DNA of 64,000 bases from Micromonospora sp. NBC_00421 (lineage in GTDB: Bacteria > Actinomycetota > Actinomycetes > Mycobacteriales > Micromonosporaceae): NCBI RefSeq assembly GCF_036017915.1, contig NZ_CP107929.1, positions 4,282,001 to 4,346,000 of the forward strand. Reading direction: 5' to 3'. The notes under the pieces are model-generated. The model saw nothing but the letters and a program-made list of their open reading frames with translations. It had not been told where the DNA came from and made no database searches. Every line of letters begins with the position of its first letter. The stretch's first letter is position 1. A program made the translations under genes and the position numbers. Positions 56,786-64,000 of the stretch are shown piece after piece.

Positions 56786-59149
56786 TCAGCGTAGGGACAG
56801 GGCGGCCAGGGCGGCGTTGACGATGCTGCCGGGGAGCAGGTCGTGCAGTTCGTACAGCTCGCGGACGCTGCCGGACTGGCCGAACTCGTCCACCCCGAGC
56901 GGCACCGCCGGCACTCCGAGCGCCGAGCCGAGCCAGGCCATCGCGTGCGAGGCGGCATCGTGCACGGTCACCAGCGGGGCACGGTCCCCGAAAGCCGCCC
57001 GCAACGCACCGGGGACGCTCGGCACGGTCGCGGTGCGCACGCCCTGGCGCAGGGTGCGCTGCCAGGCCCGGTACAGCCGGTCCAGGCTGGTCACGTCGAC
57101 CACGTGCGCGGCGATGCCCTCCTCGGCCAGCTCGGCGGCGGCAGCGAGCGCCTCCGGCAGCACCGCCCCCGAGGCGGCCAGGGTCACCACCGGCGCGTCC
57201 ACCAGATGCGGGTACGCCTGGTGCGCGTCCACCAGCCGGTACGCCCCGGCGACCACCTGCCGGCGCAGCACCGCGTCGCCGAGGCGGGCCCGGGCCGCCT
57301 CGAACGGCGCCTGGTCCAGCGGGCGGGTGCTCAGCCGGAAGTAGTACGCCCCGTCCTCGGCCGGCGCGGCGGTGGCAGCCGGCGCGGCACCCTGTGCGAT
57401 CTGGCCGAACGCGTCGCAGAGCAGCCAGTCGAGGCTGGTCGCGTACGCCGGTTCGCAGAAGGTCACGCCGGGCAGTTCCAGGCCGACGGAGGCGGTGATG
57501 GTCGACTGGTGGGCACCGCCCTCCGGGGCCAGGGTGATGCCCGACGGGGTGCCGGCCACCACGAACCGGGAACCCGAGTAGGTGCCGTAGAGGAACGCGT
57601 CCAGCCCGCGCAGCACGAACGGGTCGTAGACCGTGCCGACCGGCAGCAGCGGCTGCCCGGACAGGTCCCAGGACAGGCCGAGCTGACCCAGCAGCAGGAA
57701 CAGGTTCATCTCGGAGATGCCCAGCTCGATGTGCTGCCCGGTGGGGCTCTCCGTCCAACGCAGCATCCGGTCCTCCGACCAGGAACGCCGCTCGGTCGGG
57801 GCGAACACCCCGGTCTTGTTGAGGAACCCGGCGAGGTTGGTGGAGGTGGCCACGTCCGGCGCGGTGGTGACCAGGTAGGGCGCCACCTGTGGGTCCCGGG
57901 CCAGTTCCACCAGCACCCGGCCGAAGGCCTCCTGGGTGGAGATCGGCTTGTTCGTGCGTACCCCGGTGGTCTCGGGGACGGTGACTCCCAGCGACCGGTG
58001 GCGGGGCGCGCGGGCCAGCGCCTCGCGGCGCGCGCCGGCCCGGATGCCGGCCGGGCTCGCCGGGTCGAGCCGGTCCCACTCGGTCGCGCTGGTCAGGCCG
58101 TGCGCCGTGCGCAGCGCGTCGACCTGCGCGGTGGAGAGCAGCGCCGAATGGTTGCGCGGATTGCCGGCGAGCGGCAACCCCCACCCCTTCACGGTGTACG
58201 CGAAGACGACGCTGGGCCGGTCGGTCACCGCGTCGCACTGGGCGTACGCGTCGAGCATCGCCTGCAGGTCGTGCCCGCCCAGGTCGGTGACGAGCGGGGC
58301 CAACTCCTCGTCGGTGAGGTCGGCGATGAACTCGTCGATGCCGGCCGGCGCACCGTCCAGGAACTGCTTCCGCAGCACCGGCCCGGTCAGCCCGAACAGC
58401 GACTGGTACTGCTCGTTCGGCATCCGGTCGATCCAGTCGCGCAGTGCCGCGCCGCCCGGCCGGGCGTATGCCTGCGCCAACCGGCGGCCGTACTTGACCT
58501 CCACGACGTGCCAACCGGCGGCCTCGAACTGCCCCCGCCACTGGTCGATCCGGATGCCGGGCACCACCCGGTCCAGCGACTGCCTGTTGAAGTCGACGAG
58601 CCACATCACGTTGCCCAGGCCGGTGGTGGCCGGGTCGGCGACCGCCTCCCAGATGTTCCCCTCGTCCAGCTCGGCGTCGCCGATCAACGCGACGAACCGG
58701 GAGTGCGGGCGGGCACCGAAGTGGGCGTCGACATAGCGGCGGGTCACCGCCGCGAACAACGGCGCCGCCGCCCCCAACCCGACCGAACCGGTGGAGAAGT
58801 CGACCTCGTCCGGGTCCTTGGTCCGCGACGGGTACGACTGCAGGCCGCCCCGCGCCCGCAGCGTCGGCAGGTAGGACCGGTCCAGGTTGCCCAGCAGGTA
58901 CTGGATCGCGTGGAACACCGGGGAGGCGTGCGGCTTGACCGCCACCCGGTCCTCGGCGTCCAGGTGGGCGAACCAGAGCGCGGTCATCGCGGTGACCAGG
59001 GAGGCGCTGGACGCCTGGTGCCCACCGACCTTCACCCCGTCGCCGGTGTCCCGGTCGTGGTTGGCCGCGTCCACGATCCGGGTGGCGAGCCACAGCACCC
59101 GTTGCTGGATCTCGTCGAGGACGTCGAGGTCGTGCTCGTTCACGGTCAC
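56786..59149 (-). CDS. AceE-like 2-oxoacid dehydrogenase E1 / transketolase-like protein
   Basis: The 787-residue protein has the homodimeric pyruvate dehydrogenase E1 layout: VGGHQASSASLVTAMTALWF near the start, the TPP motif GDAELDEGNIWEAV (about 155-168) ending with the N-x-Q segment DFNRQSLDR, a central pyrimidine domain (about 430-640, ELGISEMNLFLLLGQLGLSW) and a transketolase C-terminal domain. It is about 100 residues shorter than typical AceE. No E2 or E3 gene is adjacent, so it may be a paralogue with a distinct 2-oxoacid substrate. Confidence 0.82.
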   Translation of the reverse strand: MTVNEHDLDVLDEIQQRVLWLATRIVDAANHDRDTGDGVKVGGHQASSASLVTAMTALWFAHLDAEDRVAVKPHASPVFHAIQYLLGNLDRSYLPTLRARGGLQSYPSRTKDPDEVDFSTGSVGLGAAAPLFAAVTRRYVDAHFGARPHSRFVALIGDAELDEGNIWEAVADPATTGLGNVMWLVDFNRQSLDRVVPGIRIDQWRGQFEAAGWHVVEVKYGRRLAQAYARPGGAALRDWIDRMPNEQYQSLFGLTGPVLRKQFLDGAPAGIDEFIADLTDEELAPLVTDLGGHDLQAMLDAYAQCDAVTDRPSVVFAYTVKGWGLPLAGNPRNHSALLSTAQVDALRTAHGLTSATEWDRLDPASPAGIRAGARREALARAPRHRSLGVTVPETTGVRTNKPISTQEAFGRVLVELARDPQVAPYLVTTAPDVATSTNLAGFLNKTGVFAPTERRSWSEDRMLRWTESPTGQHIELGISEMNLFLLLGQLGLSWDLSGQPLLPVGTVYDPFVLRGLDAFLYGTYSGSRFVVAGTPSGITLAPEGGAHQSTITASVGLELPGVTFCEPAYATSLDWLLCDAFGQIAQGAAPAATAAPAEDGAYYFRLSTRPLDQAPFEAARARLGDAVLRRQVVAGAYRLVDAHQAYPHLVDAPVVTLAASGAVLPEALAAAAELAEEGIAAHVVDVTSLDRLYRAWQRTLRQGVRTATVPSVPGALRAAFGDRAPLVTVHDAASHAMAWLGSALGVPAVPLGVDEFGQSGSVRELYELHDLLPGSIVNAALAALSLR

Positions 59150-59202
59150 TCCATCCGGGCGTCGCCGTTGACGCCCTCGGGCGGGGGTGTGTCGCGCTGG
59201 TG

Positions 59203-60702
59203 TCAGCCCTGGACGCCGAGGCGCTCCAGGATCAGGTCACGGAGGGTCTTGGCGTCGGCCTGGCCACGGGTGGCCTTCATCACCGCGCCGACCAGCGCAC
59301 CGGCGGCGGCGACCTTGCCGCTGCGGATCTTGTCGGCGATGCCCGGGTTGGCGGCGATCGCCTCGTCCACGGCGGCGGTGAGCGCGCCGGTGTCGGAGAC
59401 CACCTCCAGGCCCCGGCTGGTCATGATCTCGGTAGGCGAACCCTCACCGTCGACCACACCCTCCAGCACCGTACGGGCCAGCTTGTCGTTGAGCTTGCCC
59501 GCGTCGACAAGCCCCTGGAGCTCGGCGACCTGCGCCGGGGTGGCCCCGATGTCGGCCAGCTCCATACCTGTCTCGTTGGCCCGGCGGGACAGCTCGCCCA
59601 GCCACCACTTGCGGGCCGCCGCCGGGGTGGTGCCGGCGGCCACGGTCGCCTCGATCAGCTCGACCGCGCCGGCGTTGAGCACCGACTGCATGTCGAGGTC
59701 GGACAGGCCCCACTGCTCCTGGAGCCGGCGACGGTGCAGCCGGGGCAGCTCCGGCAGGGCCGCCTTCAGCTCGGCCACCCAGGCGGTGTCCGGGGCGAGC
59801 GGCACCAGGTCCGGCTCCGGGAAGTACCTGTAGTCGGTGGCGGTCTCCTTGGACCGGCCCGGCGTGGTGTCCCCGGTGTCCTCGTGGAAGTGCCGGGTCT
59901 CCTGGGTGATCCGGCCCCCCGCGTCGAGCACCGACGCCTGCCGCAGGATCTCCGAACGGACCGCCCGCTCCACCGACCGCAACGAGTTGACGTTCTTGGT
60001 CTCGGTGCGGGTGCCCCACTCCTGACCGGGCAGGTTGAGGGAGGTGTTGACGTCGCAACGCAGCGACCCCTCCTCCATCCGTACGTCGGAGACACCCAAC
60101 GAGCGCAGCACGTCCCGCAGCTCGGTGACGTACGCCTTCGCCACCTCGGGGGCGAGCGCACCGATGCCGGGGACCGGCTTGGTGACGATCTCCACCAGCG
60201 GAATGCCGGCCCGGTTGTAGTCGACAAGCGACTCGGTCGCGCCGTGGATCCGGCCGGTGGCCCCGCCGACGTGCAGCGTCTTGCCGGTGTCCTCCTCCAG
60301 GTGCACCCGCTCGATGCCGATCCGCACCAACTCGCCGTCGACCTCGACGTCCAGGTAGCCGTCGGCGCACAGCGGCTCGTCGTACTGGCTGATCTGGAAG
60401 TCCTTCGGCATGTCCGGGTAGAAGTAGTTCTTCCGGGCGAACCGGCACCACTCGGCGATGGAGCAGTTCAGCGCCAGGCCGATCCGGATGGTCGCCTCGA
60501 TGGCCGCCTTGTTGGCCACCGGCAACGAGCCGGGCAGGCCGAGGCAGACCGGGCAGACCCGGGTGTTGGGCTCGCCGCCGAAGTCGGTCGGGCAGCCGCA
60601 GAACATCTTGGTGTTCGTGCCCAGCTCGACGTGGGTCTCCAGGCCGATCACCGGCTCGTAACGCGCAACGACCTCGTCGTACGCGGGCAGTGTCGTGGTC
60701 AT
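59203..60702 (-). CDS. gatB: Asp/Glu-tRNA amidotransferase subunit B
   Basis: This 499-residue protein binds mischarged Glu-tRNA-Gln or Asp-tRNA-Asn and activates the carboxylate for amidation by Gat[10 protein letters not shown] (19-27), the zinc-site region [26 protein letters not shown] and the [18 protein letters not shown] segment are characteristic, with the YqeY-like tail domain at about 350-499. It is transcribed in the same direction as gatA, but separated from it by the two-gene AAA/DUF4276 cassette. gatB starts 94 bases after that cassette. Confidence 0.96.
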   Translation of the reverse strand: MTTTLPAYDEVVARYEPVIGLETHVELGTNTKMFCGCPTDFGGEPNTRVCPVCLGLPGSLPVANKAAIEATIRIGLALNCSIAEWCRFARKNYFYPDMPKDFQISQYDEPLCADGYLDVEVDGELVRIGIERVHLEEDTGKTLHVGGATGRIHGATESLVDYNRAGIPLVEIVTKPVPGIGALAPEVAKAYVTELRDVLRSLGVSDVRMEEGSLRCDVNTSLNLPGQEWGTRTETKNVNSLRSVERAVRSEILRQASVLDAGGRITQETRHFHEDTGDTTPGRSKETATDYRYFPEPDLVPLAPDTAWVAELKAALPELPRLHRRRLQEQWGLSDLDMQSVLNAGAVELIEATVAAGTTPAAARKWWLGELSRRANETGMELADIGATPAQVAELQGLVDAGKLNDKLARTVLEGVVDGEGSPTEIMTSRGLEVVSDTGALTAAVDEAIAANPGIADKIRSGKVAAAGALVGAVMKATRGQADAKTLRDLILERLGVQG

Positions 60703-60796
60703 GAGACGCTCCAGGCGCGATCCGGACAGAACCCGTCCAGCCTAATGGGGTTGCCTAGCCGCCCCACCCCCGGGTTTCGATCCCCCTCGCCGTTGG

Positions 60797-61426
60797 TCAG
60801 GCTCGCCGGTAGCCCAGCCGCGTCAGCGCGTCCAGCGTGTCGGACCACCACTGCCGGTAGGCCGGAACATCATCGAGCCTGGCCAGGGAGACCAGCTCCC
60901 CCAGCTGGCCGAAGTGATCGGTGGTGGAACGACTGACCCGGCCCATGATGTCGTTGAGCACCTTCTTGGGGTCGGCGATGCGCTCCACGCGTCTCGGCTG
61001 CGCGGGCAGCCCCATCTCCGCATCCGTCCACCGGACGCCGAGCGCGGTGCGCAGCGCGTCGCCGTCGGTCAACAGCCAGGCCTCCGTCTCGCGGACCGGC
61101 ACCACGGCGATCAGTTGCTCTGCGCGATCTCCCCACAGCTGCCGCAGCGGACGCAGCCACTCGGCGGCGACCCGGTCTGCGCTGGCACCCTGGTCGTGGT
61201 GGAAGAAGATGAGCGAGAAGCTGGCGGGATTCTGCTCGACGAGCCTGATCACATCCGCCGTCGAGCACGGACCCTTCCGGTCGCGCAGGGGCTGGACGTC
61301 GGCGACCTCGACCGCGTCCTCGAACTCCGATTGGCAGATCTCAGTAAGTGCCCTGGCCAGCAGCCTCGGCAGGAACTGGTCGTCGGTGACGCCCTCGGAC
61401 ACCAGCGCGGAGGTGAGGTACCGCAT
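60797..61426 (-). CDS. DUF4276 (TOPRIM-like) protein of the inserted cassette
   Basis: This 209-residue protein begins with a beta strand and ALVSEGVTDDQFLPRLL (Glu11 the likely metal ligand), followed by SLIFFHHDQGASADR (Asp78, Asp84). This resembles the Glu plus Asp-rich motifs of TOPRIM folds and of DUF4276 proteins (xSEGxTE and HxDxDG). ETEAWLLTDGDALR and PKKVLNDI are further family features. Its ATG overlaps the stop of the ATPase gene (TGATG at 61424-61428), so the two are co-translated. The functional role is inferred from the pairing: a nuclease-like effector. Confidence 0.78.
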   Translation of the reverse strand: MRYLTSALVSEGVTDDQFLPRLLARALTEICQSEFEDAVEVADVQPLRDRKGPCSTADVIRLVEQNPASFSLIFFHHDQGASADRVAAEWLRPLRQLWGDRAEQLIAVVPVRETEAWLLTDGDALRTALGVRWTDAEMGLPAQPRRVERIADPKKVLNDIMGRVSRSTTDHFGQLGELVSLARLDDVPAYRQWWSDTLDALTRLGYRRA

Positions 61427-62817
61427 CAGGTGTCCAACTCCGCCATCACCTCGAACTCGGCGATCTCCCGCGGGCTCACCACGCTGCCGACGTCCAGCGC
61501 GTCCTCGATCGTCAGTTGCTGCGCACCGGCGATCGACCGCCAACGGCTGACCCGGCTACGCGCCGTGCCGCGCTGGACCCGGCTCACCACATCCATGAAC
61601 ACCGCATCGGAGCGCACGTGTGCCTGCGCGGGCTCCAGCGCCCGCAGAATCGCCGGCGAATGGCTGCTCAGCACCAACTGAGTCAACGCGGTGCCATCGT
61701 TGCCGGCTGCCAACGCCCTTTCGACCAGGGTCCTGAGGTATCTGACGAACTGCGCGAGGCGCTGCGGGAAGATGCCGTTCTCCGGCTCCTCGAAGCAGAT
61801 GAGTCCCGCGCCGCGCGGATCGTAGAGCGCCGCCAACAGCGCGATCGCCCGGAGGGTGCCGTCCGAGGCCACCCGGGCCGAGAACGGTGCCTCCTCCCGC
61901 GTGATCACCTCCACCTGACGTTGCCGACGCGCGTCGTCCTCGGTCAACCGCACCCGGACAACGCCGGGAATGACGGCTGCCAGGTCGGCCGAGAGATCGT
62001 TCAGGGCACCCTCGGGTCGGTCCGGGCTGCCTGTCTCGTCCGCCAGCCTGCGGAGGGTGTTGGCAAGGTGTCCGCCGTTGGCGGACAGGCTGTCAGGATC
62101 GTCGTAGGAATCCGGGGCGCGCAGGGCACTCGGGTCGAGGTGCAGCAGCCGCCACGACTGCATCTCCCGCTTGAGCGCATAGAGCAGCGGAAAGTCGGTG
62201 GCGGTCGTCAGACTGGACAGCACCGTGGCAGTGGCCGCCGTGGCCGGGAGCTTCCGCTTCCGTCCCTGGTTGCCCTGCTGCCTGATGCTGAAGACCGGCC
62301 GCCCCTGGTCGTCCTGCTCGGTCTCCAACGGATCGGCACCCGTTCGATAGACCGCCAACCGCCGTCGCTGCTCCGCGGTGAACTTCTCCATCCAGGTGTC
62401 GCCCGCGCGCCGGATTCGCCGCACCGACTCACGGACGACGTACGGGCGCTGCGTCCCGCTGCTACCCGTCGATCGAAGTTCGATGGCCAGCTCGTAACGG
62501 AGCCGCGAGTGGTTGACCTCGGCGGTGTCACCGAAGGCGTCGGTGACCGAGCGGCCCAGCAACACCTCGACCGCGAACGACATCACCTCCACCGACGTGC
62601 CGTCGGTGTGCTTGTGGAAAAGGTCCGCGACATCGCCCCGCATGTGCTGGGCGGCTTCCAGGACGGGATCACCGGCCAACCTGCTCAGGAACTGGATGGC
62701 GTCGAAGAGGTTCGACTTGCCCGCCGCGTTCCGTCCGATGATCACGAGAAAGGGCGGGATGTCCAACGAGAAGTCGCGGAACGACTTGAAACCGTCGATC
62801 TCGATTCGCGTCAGCAT
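61426..62817 (-). CDS. SMC/OLD-like AAA ATPase of the inserted cassette
   Basis: The 463-residue ABC-class ATPase has IEIDGFKSFRDFSLDI at the N-terminus, Walker A GRNAAGKS (28-35), a signature region VASDGTLRAIALLAAL (316-331), Walker B LICFEEPENGIFP (339-351) and H-loop LSSHSPAIL (383-391). This is the AAA_21/AAA_15 layout shared by RloA/OLD-like and Septu-type ATPases. The intervening segment (90-300) has no coiled coil. Its start is 10 bases after the gatA stop, with the ribosome site GAGGCGG overlapping that stop codon, so the cassette rides on gat transcription. Confidence 0.87.
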   Translation of the reverse strand: MLTRIEIDGFKSFRDFSLDIPPFLVIIGRNAAGKSNLFDAIQFLSRLAGDPVLEAAQHMRGDVADLFHKHTDGTSVEVMSFAVEVLLGRSVTDAFGDTAEVNHSRLRYELAIELRSTGSSGTQRPYVVRESVRRIRRAGDTWMEKFTAEQRRRLAVYRTGADPLETEQDDQGRPVFSIRQQGNQGRKRKLPATAATATVLSSLTTATDFPLLYALKREMQSWRLLHLDPSALRAPDSYDDPDSLSANGGHLANTLRRLADETGSPDRPEGALNDLSADLAAVIPGVVRVRLTEDDARRQRQVEVITREEAPFSARVASDGTLRAIALLAALYDPRGAGLICFEEPENGIFPQRLAQFVRYLRTLVERALAAGNDGTALTQLVLSSHSPAILRALEPAQAHVRSDAVFMDVVSRVQRGTARSRVSRWRSIAGAQQLTIEDALDVGSVVSPREIAEFEVMAELDT

Positions 62818-62827
62818 CCCGCCCGCC

Positions 62828-64000
62828 TCACAGTGCCGGTGGGGTGAACGTGCCGACCACGGACTCCAGCGCGGCGGCGACCCGGTACATCCGGTCGTCG
62901 GCCATCGTCGGGGCCATCACCTGCAGACCGACGGGCAGCCCCTCGGACAGGCCGCACGGCACCGAGATGCCCGGCCCGCCGTACAGGTTGGTCGGGATGG
63001 TGAACAGGTCGGCCAGGTACATCTGGTACGGGTCGGCGGTGCGCGCCCCGATCGGGAACGCCACGAACGGCGTGGTGGGCGAGATCAGCGCGTCCACCTG
63101 CGTGAACGCCGTGGTGAAGTCCCTGGTGATCAGGGTACGCACCTTCTGTGCCTGGCCGTAGTAGGCGTCGTAGTAGCCCGAGGAGAGCGCGTACGTGCCG
63201 ACCATGATCCGCCGCTTGACCTCGGGGCCGAAACCGGCCTCCCGGGTCAGCGACATGACCTCCTCCAGCGACCGGTTGCCGTCGTCGCCGACCCGCAGCC
63301 CGAACCGGACCCCGTCGAAGCGGGCCAGGTTGGAGGAGCACTCGCTCGGCGCGATCAGGTAGTACGCCGGCAGCGCGTACCGGAAGTGCGGGCAGGACAC
63401 CTCGACGATCTCGGCGCCCAGCTTGGCCAGGGTGTCCACCGAATCGCGGAACGCGGCCATCACGCCCGGCTCCGCACCCTCACCGGTGAACTCCTTGACG
63501 ATGCCGAGCTTCACCCCGGTCAGGTCACCTGTCGCACCCTGCCTCGCGGCGGCCACCACGTCCGGCACCGGCTGCGGGATGGAGGTGGAGTCGCGCGGGT
63601 CGTGCCCGCCGATGACCTGGTGCAGCAGGGCCGCGTCGAGCACGGTCCGGGCGCACGGGCCGGGGGTGTCCAGGGAGGAGGAGAACGCGACCAGGCCGTA
63701 CCGGGAGGTGCCGCCGTAGGTGGGCTTCGCGCCCACGGTGCCGGTGACCGCGCCGGGCTGACGGATCGAGCCACCCGTGTCGGAGCCGATGGCCAGCGGC
63801 GCCTCGTACGCGGCCAGCGCGGCGGCGCTGCCCCCGCCCGAGCCGCCCGGGATCCGGTCGGTGTCCCACGGGTTGTGGGTCGGGCCGTACGCCGAGTACT
63901 CGGTGGAGGAGCCCATCGCGAACTCGTCCATGTTGGTCTTGCCGAGCATCACCGTGCCCGCCGCGCGCAGCCGCTGCACGATCGTCGCGTCGTACGGCGG
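62828..64000 (-). CDS. gatA: Asp/Glu-tRNA amidotransferase subunit A, C-terminal part
   Basis: The frame is open to the window end, so the N-terminus, including the first catalytic Lys, is missing; 390 residues are seen. The amidase signature region is present: [25 protein letters not shown], then [13 protein letters not shown] and the cis-Ser/nucleophile segment [11 protein letters not shown]. This subunit releases ammonia from glutamine for the GatB reaction. Amidase-signature proteins are a wide family, but the nearby gatB and the [10 protein letters not shown] motif make GatA certain enough. Confidence 0.95.
   Translation of the reverse strand, partial: PPYDATIVQRLRAAGTVMLGKTNMDEFAMGSSTEYSAYGPTHNPWDTDRIPGGSGGGSAAALAAYEAPLAIGSDTGGSIRQPGAVTGTVGAKPTYGGTSRYGLVAFSSSLDTPGPCARTVLDAALLHQVIGGHDPRDSTSIPQPVPDVVAAARQGATGDLTGVKLGIVKEFTGEGAEPGVMAAFRDSVDTLAKLGAEIVEVSCPHFRYALPAYYLIAPSECSSNLARFDGVRFGLRVGDDGNRSLEEVMSLTREAGFGPEVKRRIMVGTYALSSGYYDAYYGQAQKVRTLITRDFTTAFTQVDALISPTTPFVAFPIGARTADPYQMYLADLFTIPTNLYGGPGISVPCGLSEGLPVGLQVMAPTMADDRMYRVAAALESVVGTFTPPAL

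Noticed and set aside
56403..59833. Very long frames (about 900-1000 residues) on both strands over the AceE-like gene
   Set aside because: They overlap the clearly recognisable E1 enzyme and give Arg/Gly/Pro-rich sequence with no motif.

Overview
The window reads as a very high-GC actinomycete chromosome, most likely a member of the Micromonosporaceae (Micromonospora-like). The reasons are the extreme third-position GC, GTG and occasional TTG starts, many ATGA/TGATG gene overlaps, the XRE-DUF5753/DUF397 pair, DUF2690 proteins, and the order of the branched-chain amino acid genes. No rRNA, tRNA, phage genes or recognisable transposase were seen. The first gene (a DNA glycosylase-like protein) and the last (gatA) are cut by the window ends.

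Layout. 1-7.9 kb: tail of a DNA glycosylase-like gene, a secreted SGNH esterase with a cellulose-binding domain, arfB, a PDZ-less HtrA-type protease, a tightly overlapping MoxR ATPase-DUF58-VWA operon, an unknown secreted protein, and a truncated VanJ-like phosphatase/nuclease gene. 7.9-27 kb: the isoleucine/leucine/valine and serine block (cimA, ilvE, leuB, serA, ilvC, ilvN, ilvB on the minus strand, ilvD on the plus strand). Within it lie a PRC-barrel gene, a Tyr phosphatase, an ApbE-like flavin transferase, a GGDEF-EAL protein and a 1.1 kb repeat-rich non-coding stretch. 27-37 kb: accessory regulators and unknowns. These are a two-zinc-finger-like protein, a WhiJ-like XRE plus DUF397 pair, a PD-(D/E)XK-like protein, a divergent pair sharing a DUF2690 domain, SulP plus ArsR, and a GNAT protein. 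37-46.8 kb: a mannoside-uptake operon (solute-binding lipoprotein, two permeases, GH2 beta-mannosidase, exported FAD oxidoreductase) with a divergent LacI regulator. 46.8-56 kb: a degenerate GGDEF-EAL protein, a PH-domain protein, a 2-hydroxyacid dehydrogenase, a GAF-PP2C phosphatase, a PQQ-type sugar dehydrogenase lipoprotein and a membrane metallophosphoesterase. 56-64 kb: a repeat-rich gap, an AceE-like E1 enzyme, gatB, a two-gene AAA ATPase/DUF4276 cassette and gatA.

How the genes work together. cimA makes citramalate as the threonine-independent entry to 2-oxobutyrate. IlvBN, IlvC, IlvD, IlvE and LeuB carry out the shared steps of isoleucine, valine and leucine synthesis. Both cimA and ilvB are preceded on the minus strand by a short leader peptide ending in branched-chain codons (Ile-Ile for cimA; Leu-Arg-Val-Leu for ilvB), then a hairpin, then an intrinsic terminator. 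This is the layout of ribosome-mediated attenuation.

The most interesting items are the cimA isoleucine attenuator, the AAA/DUF4276 cassette placed between gatA and gatB (a candidate defence module), the inverted-repeat-bounded non-coding element at 11.4-11.9 kb, the DUF2690 membrane-regulator/secreted-protein pair with a two-turn direct-repeat operator, and the 57-bp triple repeat wedged between two transporter genes.
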